A stretch of DNA of 35,096 nucleotides from JAPLSN01 sp964482955 (GTDB taxonomy: Bacteria; Spirochaetota; Spirochaetia; Treponematales; UBA12059): NCBI GenBank assembly GCA_964482955.1, contig CAYZZW010000034.1, forward strand, positions 1 through 35,096. The letters run 5' to 3'. The notes beneath the pieces are model-generated. The model did not search any database, was not told the origin of the DNA, and worked only from the letters and a program-made list of their open reading frames with translations. Positions within the stretch are counted from its first letter, which is position 1. Each line of letters opens with the position of its first letter. The translations under genes and the position numbers were made by a program. Below, one piece after another: positions 30,125-35,096 of this stretch.

Positions 30125-31495
30125 ATGGACCACGACGCCCTCCTCGACGCGATACCGGACTACGACCGTTTCCTCACGGTGGACGAGCACAACAAGGCGT
30201 CCTTCGACCTGGCCCGCGCCCACCCGGACAAAGTCCGCGTGCGGCAGGCGGGATCCTCCCGGAACGGCGACCCGATCTACGCGCTCACGGTCGGCTCCGG
30301 CCGGAAAAACGCCTTCCTCTTCGGCTGCCCGCACCCGAACGAACCCATCGGCATGATGACGCTCGACGCGCTTTCGCGCGCGCTCGTGGAACGTCCCAAG
30401 CTCTTCGAGGGACTCGATTACACCTGGCACATCGTCAAGTCGATCGACAACGACGGCACGAAGCTCAACGAGGGCTGGTTCCGCGACGCGGGTTCGATCC
30501 GTTCGTACGCGGCAAATTTCTACAGGCCGCCTTCGTACGAGCAGGTGGAGTGGACCTTCCCGGTCGATTACAAAACCCTCCACTTTCAGGAGCCGCTGCC
30601 CGAGACGAAAATCCTCATGGAACTCATCGACGCGACGCGCCCGAGCTTCATGTACTCGCTCCACAACTCCGGTTTCGGAGGCGCTTACTATTACATCACG
30701 CGCCCCCTGCCCGGCGCCTACGACGCCTACCGCGACATCCCCGCGAAGCTCGGCATCCCGCTCGCGCTCGGCGAACCGGAGGCGCCCTATCTGGAAACGC
30801 TGGCGCCCGCGGTCTACCGCCTGTCGCCGATCGCCGCCGAGTACGACTTCATCGAAAAGCACCTCGGGAAGGATCCGGCCCTGGTCATCAAATCCGGCTC
30901 CTGCTCCGACGAATACGCCTATCGCGCGTGCGGCACCTTCACCCTCGTGACGGAACTTCCGTATTACTTCGATCCGCGCGTGAACGACCTGTCCGAGTCG
31001 AGCCTGACGCGGAAGGAGACGCGCCTCGCGATGGCGGATATCGCGGAGCGCGCCTACGGAAAGATCGCCGCCGTGCACGCCGTCATGGATCACGAGCTCG
31101 ACGCGTTCGACTCGCCGTTCAAATCGGTTTTCGAGGAAAGCCTCCGGATCATGGACGATCGCGTCAAGGCCGATCGCGAATGGGCGAACACGGACGAAAC
31201 GCTCCTCAGGAAGGCGACGAAGGCCGAGGAATTCGACGCGTTGGTCGTATCGCGCTTCTACCACTGCCTGTCCATCGGCATGCTCGTGCGTCTCGCGCGC
31301 GCGGGGCTCTGTACGCGACCCGGATCGGCGATCCTGGCCGCGGCGCTCGAGGACGCCGCCCGCCTGTTCGACGATTCCGTGACCGCGCTCGAAGCCGACC
31401 TCGACTACACGCCCATACCGATCGGGAAACTCGCGGGCGTCCAGCTCCTCGCGGGCATCGCCACGATGCGCGCGCTCGAGGGCGAACGCGCATGA
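30125..31495 (+). CDS. M14-family zinc carboxypeptidase/amidase in the peptide transporter operon
   Basis: A 456-residue metallopeptidase. Zinc ligands are visible as H-P-N-E (His70, Glu73) in L-F-G-C-P-H-P-N-E-P-I-G and His180 in Y-S-L-H-N-S-G. The general base is probably Glu277 in V-T-E-L-P-Y. The D-N-D-G-T-K-L-N-E-G-W-F stretch matches the substrate-binding Asn/Arg region of M14 enzymes. No signal peptide or membrane helix, so it is expected in the cytoplasm, as in murein-peptide amidase MpaA. The ATG at 30125 has AAGGGA 7 bp upstream; the longer frame is rejected. The stop overlaps oppB (ATGA). Its place between the peptide-binding protein and the permeases suggests it trims peptides as they are imported. 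The C-terminal 150 residues are helical and not recognised. Confidence 0.85.
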   Translation: MDHDALLDAIPDYDRFLTVDEHNKASFDLARAHPDKVRVRQAGSSRNGDPIYALTVGSGRKNAFLFGCPHPNEPIGMMTLDALSRALVERPKLFEGLDYTWHIVKSIDNDGTKLNEGWFRDAGSIRSYAANFYRPPSYEQVEWTFPVDYKTLHFQEPLPETKILMELIDATRPSFMYSLHNSGFGGAYYYITRPLPGAYDAYRDIPAKLGIPLALGEPEAPYLETLAPAVYRLSPIAAEYDFIEKHLGKDPALVIKSGSCSDEYAYRACGTFTLVTELPYYFDPRVNDLSESSLTRKETRLAMADIAERAYGKIAAVHAVMDHELDAFDSPFKSVFEESLRIMDDRVKADREWANTDETLLRKATKAEEFDALVVSRFYHCLSIGMLVRLARAGLCTRPGSAILAAALEDAARLFDDSVTALEADLDYTPIPIGKLAGVQLLAGIATMRALEGERA

Positions 31496-32487
31496 GGCGC
31501 TATTTCCTCGGCCGCCTCGTCGAGCTCGTGCCGATCTTCTTCCTGATCTCGTTCCTCGCGTTCTGGCTCCTGTCCATCATGCCCGGCGACCCGCTCCTGT
31601 CGATGCGCATGGAGAACCCGCGCGTCTTCGCGAGCGACCCCGCGCGCCTGGCGGAGCTCCGCGCCGCGTACCACCTCGACGATCCCCTGCCGGTCAAGTA
31701 CGCGAATTGGCTCGGCGGGCTCTTCAAAGGCGACCTCGGCTATTCGCTCCTCTACAAGAAACCCGTCACCGAGCTCATGGGCGTCTACATCCCGAACACC
31801 CTCGTCCTCACCGTGACGGCGTGGCTCCTCGGCCTCCTCATCGCCCTCCCCATCGGCGTGTACTCCGCGGTACGGAAATACTCCGTCTTCGATTACGCGA
31901 TGACGGTGGCGGCCTTCATGGGCATCTCGCTGCCGTCGTTCTGGTTCGCGCTCATGGCCATCATCGTGTTCGGCGTCGGGCTCCAGTGGCTGCCGGTGTC
32001 CGGCATGTTCTCGTTCGACGCGAAGCCGGGTTGGCCGGCCTTCGTCGACTGCCTCCGGCACCTCGTCCTGCCGGCGCTCACGCTCGGCATCGTGCAGGTG
32101 GCCAGCTGGGTCCGCTACGTCCGCACCTCGTTCCTCGAGACGCTCGACCAGGACTACATCCGCACGGCGTACGCGAAGGGCGTGCCGAACCGCCTCGTCA
32201 TCCTCAAGCACGCCTTCCGCAACGCGCTCATCCCCATCATCACCATCGTCACGCTCGACATCCCCTACTTCTTCGGCGGCGCCGTCATCATCGAGACCGT
32301 GTTCTCGTGGCCCGGCATGGGAGGGCTCATGTACCGCGCCGTCGCGGGAAAGGACTACAACCTGGCCATCAACTGCCTCATGTTCCTCACCGCCGTCACG
32401 CTCCTTTCGAACCTGCTCGCGGACGTCCTCTACGCCGCCGTCGATCCGCGCATCCGCCTGGCGAAGGGCAGGAGGAAAAACACGTGA
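31492..32487 (+). CDS. oppB: Peptide ABC transporter permease OppB/DppB
   Basis: A 331-residue permease with six helices and a large external loop after the first. M-R-R-Y-F-L-G-R-L at the start and I-M-P-G-D-P after the first helix are typical of OppB/DppB. The EAA coupling loop reads D-Y-I-R-T-A-Y-A-K-G-V-P-N-R-L-V-I-L-K-H-A-F-R-N-A. The loop contacts the OppD/OppF ATPases. The end I-E-T-V-F-S-W-P-G-M-G is also diagnostic. The ATG overlaps the peptidase stop, and the TGA overlaps the oppC GTG, so translation is coupled. Substrate (di- or oligopeptides, or other small ligands) cannot be decided from the permease. Confidence 0.93.
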   Translation: MRRYFLGRLVELVPIFFLISFLAFWLLSIMPGDPLLSMRMENPRVFASDPARLAELRAAYHLDDPLPVKYANWLGGLFKGDLGYSLLYKKPVTELMGVYIPNTLVLTVTAWLLGLLIALPIGVYSAVRKYSVFDYAMTVAAFMGISLPSFWFALMAIIVFGVGLQWLPVSGMFSFDAKPGWPAFVDCLRHLVLPALTLGIVQVASWVRYVRTSFLETLDQDYIRTAYAKGVPNRLVILKHAFRNALIPIITIVTLDIPYFFGGAVIIETVFSWPGMGGLMYRAVAGKDYNLAINCLMFLTAVTLLSNLLADVLYAAVDPRIRLAKGRRKNT

Positions 32488-33386
32488 CGACGAAAACCGC
32501 TTCCGAGCCCGTGACCGGCGTCTCCTTCGGAGCCCTCGTCTGGCGCAAATTCAAGGCGCACCGCCTGGCCATGGTCGGCGCCGCCACGATGCTCGTCCTG
32601 ACCGTGTTCACGGTCGTCGGACCCTTCCTCATCCCCTATGGCTACGAGGACATGGACCTCGAGCGCATCTTCGCGCCGCCCTTCTCGGAGGGGCACCTCC
32701 TCGGCACCGACGAGCTCGGCCACGACGTCCTCGTGCGGCTCATGCACGGCGGGCGGATCTCGCTCTTCGTGGGTTTCTTCTCGGCGCTGGCCGCCACGCT
32801 CGTCGGCACGTCGGTCGGGCTCGCGTCGGGCTATCTCGGGGGCGCCGCGGACCGGATCCTCATGCGCTTCGTGGACGTCATGCTCTCGCTGCCGCTCTTC
32901 CCCATCCTGCTCGTCCTGACCATGGCGCTCGGCACGGGCCTCTGGAACATCGTCATCGTGCTCGTCGTCTTCGGCTGGATGGCCGTGGCGCGCCTCGTGC
33001 GGGGACTCGCGCTGACCGTGCGCGAATCCGAGTTCGTCATGGCCGCGAAGGTCACCGGGGTGAAAACCCTTTCCATCATGTTCCGCCACATCCTGCCGAA
33101 CGTCCTCCCCATCGTCATCGTATCCGCGACGCTCAACGTCTCGTACTCCATCCTGACCGAATCGAGCCTGAGCTACCTCGGCCTCGGCATCCAGCCGCCC
33201 ATGCCGTCGTGGGGCAACATGCTCCAGCGCAGCGTGAACTACATCCTCGGCGCGACGGGCGGCGTGACGCCGTGGTGGCTCACGTTCTTCCCCGGTTTCA
33301 TGATCTTCGCGTGCGTCCTCAACATCAACTTCCTCGGCGACGGGCTCCGCGACGCCCTCGACCCGAAATTCGTGGGTGAAGCATGA
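32484..33386 (+). CDS. oppC: Peptide ABC transporter permease OppC/DppC
   Basis: A 300-residue second permease that pairs with OppB. The N-terminal cytoplasmic stretch with F-K-A-H-R-L-A-M-V-G is the OppC_N signature; H-L-L-G-T-D-E-L-G-H-D-V-L-V-R follows in the first periplasmic loop. The EAA loop is E-S-E-F-V-M-A-A-K-V-T-G-V-K-T-L-S-I-M-F-R-H-I-L-P-N. The end G-D-G-L-R-D-A-L-D-P-K is standard. The start is GTG at 32484, with AGGAGG about 9 bp upstream and a GTGA overlap with oppB. Stop overlaps oppD (ATGA). Confidence 0.93.
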   Translation: MTTKTASEPVTGVSFGALVWRKFKAHRLAMVGAATMLVLTVFTVVGPFLIPYGYEDMDLERIFAPPFSEGHLLGTDELGHDVLVRLMHGGRISLFVGFFSALAATLVGTSVGLASGYLGGAADRILMRFVDVMLSLPLFPILLVLTMALGTGLWNIVIVLVVFGWMAVARLVRGLALTVRESEFVMAAKVTGVKTLSIMFRHILPNVLPIVIVSATLNVSYSILTESSLSYLGLGIQPPMPSWGNMLQRSVNYILGATGGVTPWWLTFFPGFMIFACVLNINFLGDGLRDALDPKFVGEA

Positions 33387-34397
33387 GCGACGGAACGACC
33401 ACGCCCCTCCTCGAGGTGTCGAAACTCGGCGTGAGTTTCCGCACGTCCTTCGGCCGCATCACGCCCGTGTCCGGACTCGACCTCAGGCTGGAAAAGGGCG
33501 AGACGCTCGGCATCGTCGGCGAGTCCGGCTGCGGCAAGACGGTGACGGCCTTCTCCACGATCGGGCTCCTGCCGCGCAACGCCGAGCTGGCGCCCGAATC
33601 GCGCATCGCCTTCGCGGGCGAGGACATCGCGCGCGCCGGACACAAGCGGCTCGAGCTCATACGCGGCGACAAGATTTCCATGATCTTCCAGGAGCCGATG
33701 ACGAGCCTCAACCCCGTCTTCACGGTCGGCGACCAGATCGCGGAGGTGTACCGCATCCATCGCAAGGCCTCCCGGAGCGAGGCGCGCGAACGGGCGCTCG
33801 GGATGATGAAGCTCGTGCGCATCCCCGAGCCGGAAAAACGCCTCGACGAATATCCGCACCGCCTTTCCGGCGGCATGCGCCAGCGCGTCATGATCGCCAT
33901 GGCCCTCGCGTGCAAACCGGACCTCCTCGTGGCCGACGAGCCGACGACCGCGCTCGACGTGACGATCCAGGCGCAGGTGCTCGAGCTCATGCGGGGACTC
34001 AAGGACGAGTTCGGCACGTCGATCATGATGATCACGCACGACCTCGGCGTCGTGGCGGAAACCTGCCAGCGCGTCCTCGTCATGTACGCCGGGCTCGCGG
34101 TGGAGGAGGCGCCCGTGGAGGCGCTCTTCGCGGAGCCGGCCCATCCCTACACCGTCGGCCTCCTCGAATCCATCCCGAACGTCGCCGCGAAAAAGAAGGA
34201 CCAGGCGAAGCTCCGCGTCATCCCCGGCACCGTGCCGCCGCCGAACCGCTACCCGGGCGGTTGCCGCTTCCACCCGCGCTGCGCCCGGGCGACCGAACGC
34301 TGCGCGATCGAGGCGCCGCCGCTCTTCGTCCTCGGGCCCGGACGCTCGGCCCGGTGCTGGCTCGTCGAGGATCGCGCCGCGGACGCCGGAGGTCGCG

Positions 34398-34408
<11 letters not shown>
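33383..34408 (+). CDS. oppD: Peptide ABC transporter ATP-binding protein OppD/DppD
   Basis: A 341-residue cytoplasmic ATPase. Walker A is GESGCGKT (residues 46-53), the Q-loop M-I-F-Q-E-P-M-T-S-L-N-P, signature L-S-G-G-M-R-Q-R-V, Walker B L-L-V-A-D-E-P-T-T-A-L-D, and H-loop M-I-T-H-D. The C-terminal oligopeptide/dipeptide extension is present: P-H-R near the middle, then P-N-R-Y-P-G-G-C-R-F-H-P-R-C and a Cys at R-C-W-L-V, the four-Cys pattern that binds an iron-sulfur cluster in some members. The start overlaps the oppC stop (ATGA). The last 11 bases overlap oppF in another frame. Confidence 0.95.

Positions 34409-35096
<688 letters not shown>

Noticed and set aside
28319..31264. 981-codon open frame on the minus strand
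   Set aside because: Antisense to the peptide-binding and M14 genes; composition is that of a GC-skewed shadow frame and there is no RBS or motif.

Overview
The window is a strongly GC-rich bacterial chromosome segment. It is densely packed, with many start/stop overlaps of the ATGA or GTGA type. The best guess for the organism is a free-living or gut-type spirochaete, at low to moderate confidence. The hints are binding proteins built as lipoproteins with loose lipoboxes (V-A-T-S-C), a FabV/trans-2-enoyl reductase of the type known from Treponema, a 7TM histidine kinase paired with a response regulator-PP2C phosphatase, and a small anchored protein closing a BPD_transp_2 permease operon. No rRNA, tRNA, CRISPR array or intact transposase gene was seen.

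Layout. 1-2.6 kb: 3' end of ftsH and an SSS-family symporter, closed by a strong terminator. 2.6-5.6 kb: a beta-helix-type lipoprotein on the minus strand and an isolated xdhC. 5.6-9.7 kb: a monosaccharide ABC transporter operon (chvE-mmsA-mmsB) behind a LacI-style operator. 9.7-11.4 kb: a long perfect hairpin and a visibly AT-richer patch with a YoaP-type acetyltransferase and a small membrane protein. 11.6-14.9 kb: a LarA-type nickel racemase homologue converging on a VDSFPD repeat mini-protein and a secreted transglutaminase-like gene interrupted by two in-frame TAG codons. 15.0-18.9 kb: a tightly coupled fatty acid elongation operon, fabH-fabF-fabZ-fabV, on the minus strand. 19.1-22.3 kb: a palindromic tandem repeat array, then a 7TM histidine kinase and a response regulator-PP2C phosphatase. 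22.4-24.3 kb: rsmG and a diguanylate cyclase. 24.5-27.8 kb: a minus-strand ABC transporter operon whose ATPase has lost its N-terminal half. 27.8-35.1 kb: an oligopeptide ABC operon (SBP, M14 peptidase, oppB, oppC, oppD, partial oppF).

Three things stand out. First, the oligopeptide-binding lipoprotein has an excellent promoter, RBS and signal peptide, but its lipobox cysteine codon is TGA; together with the two TAGs in the transglutaminase gene this is either recoding, recent decay or assembly error. TAG and TGA both serve as ordinary stops elsewhere in the window. Second, larA, rsmG and the diguanylate cyclase gene each have a -10 hexamer ending exactly six bases before the start codon and no Shine-Dalgarno, as expected for leaderless mRNAs. 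Third, the truncated ABC ATPase abuts the oligopeptide operon's promoter, which marks a deletion or rearrangement junction.

How the genes work together: most of the window is nutrient capture (sugars, peptides, an unknown solute) plus fatty acid synthesis and envelope or signalling functions. The M14 peptidase lacks a signal peptide and sits between the peptide SBP and the permeases, so it probably trims imported peptides in the cytoplasm.
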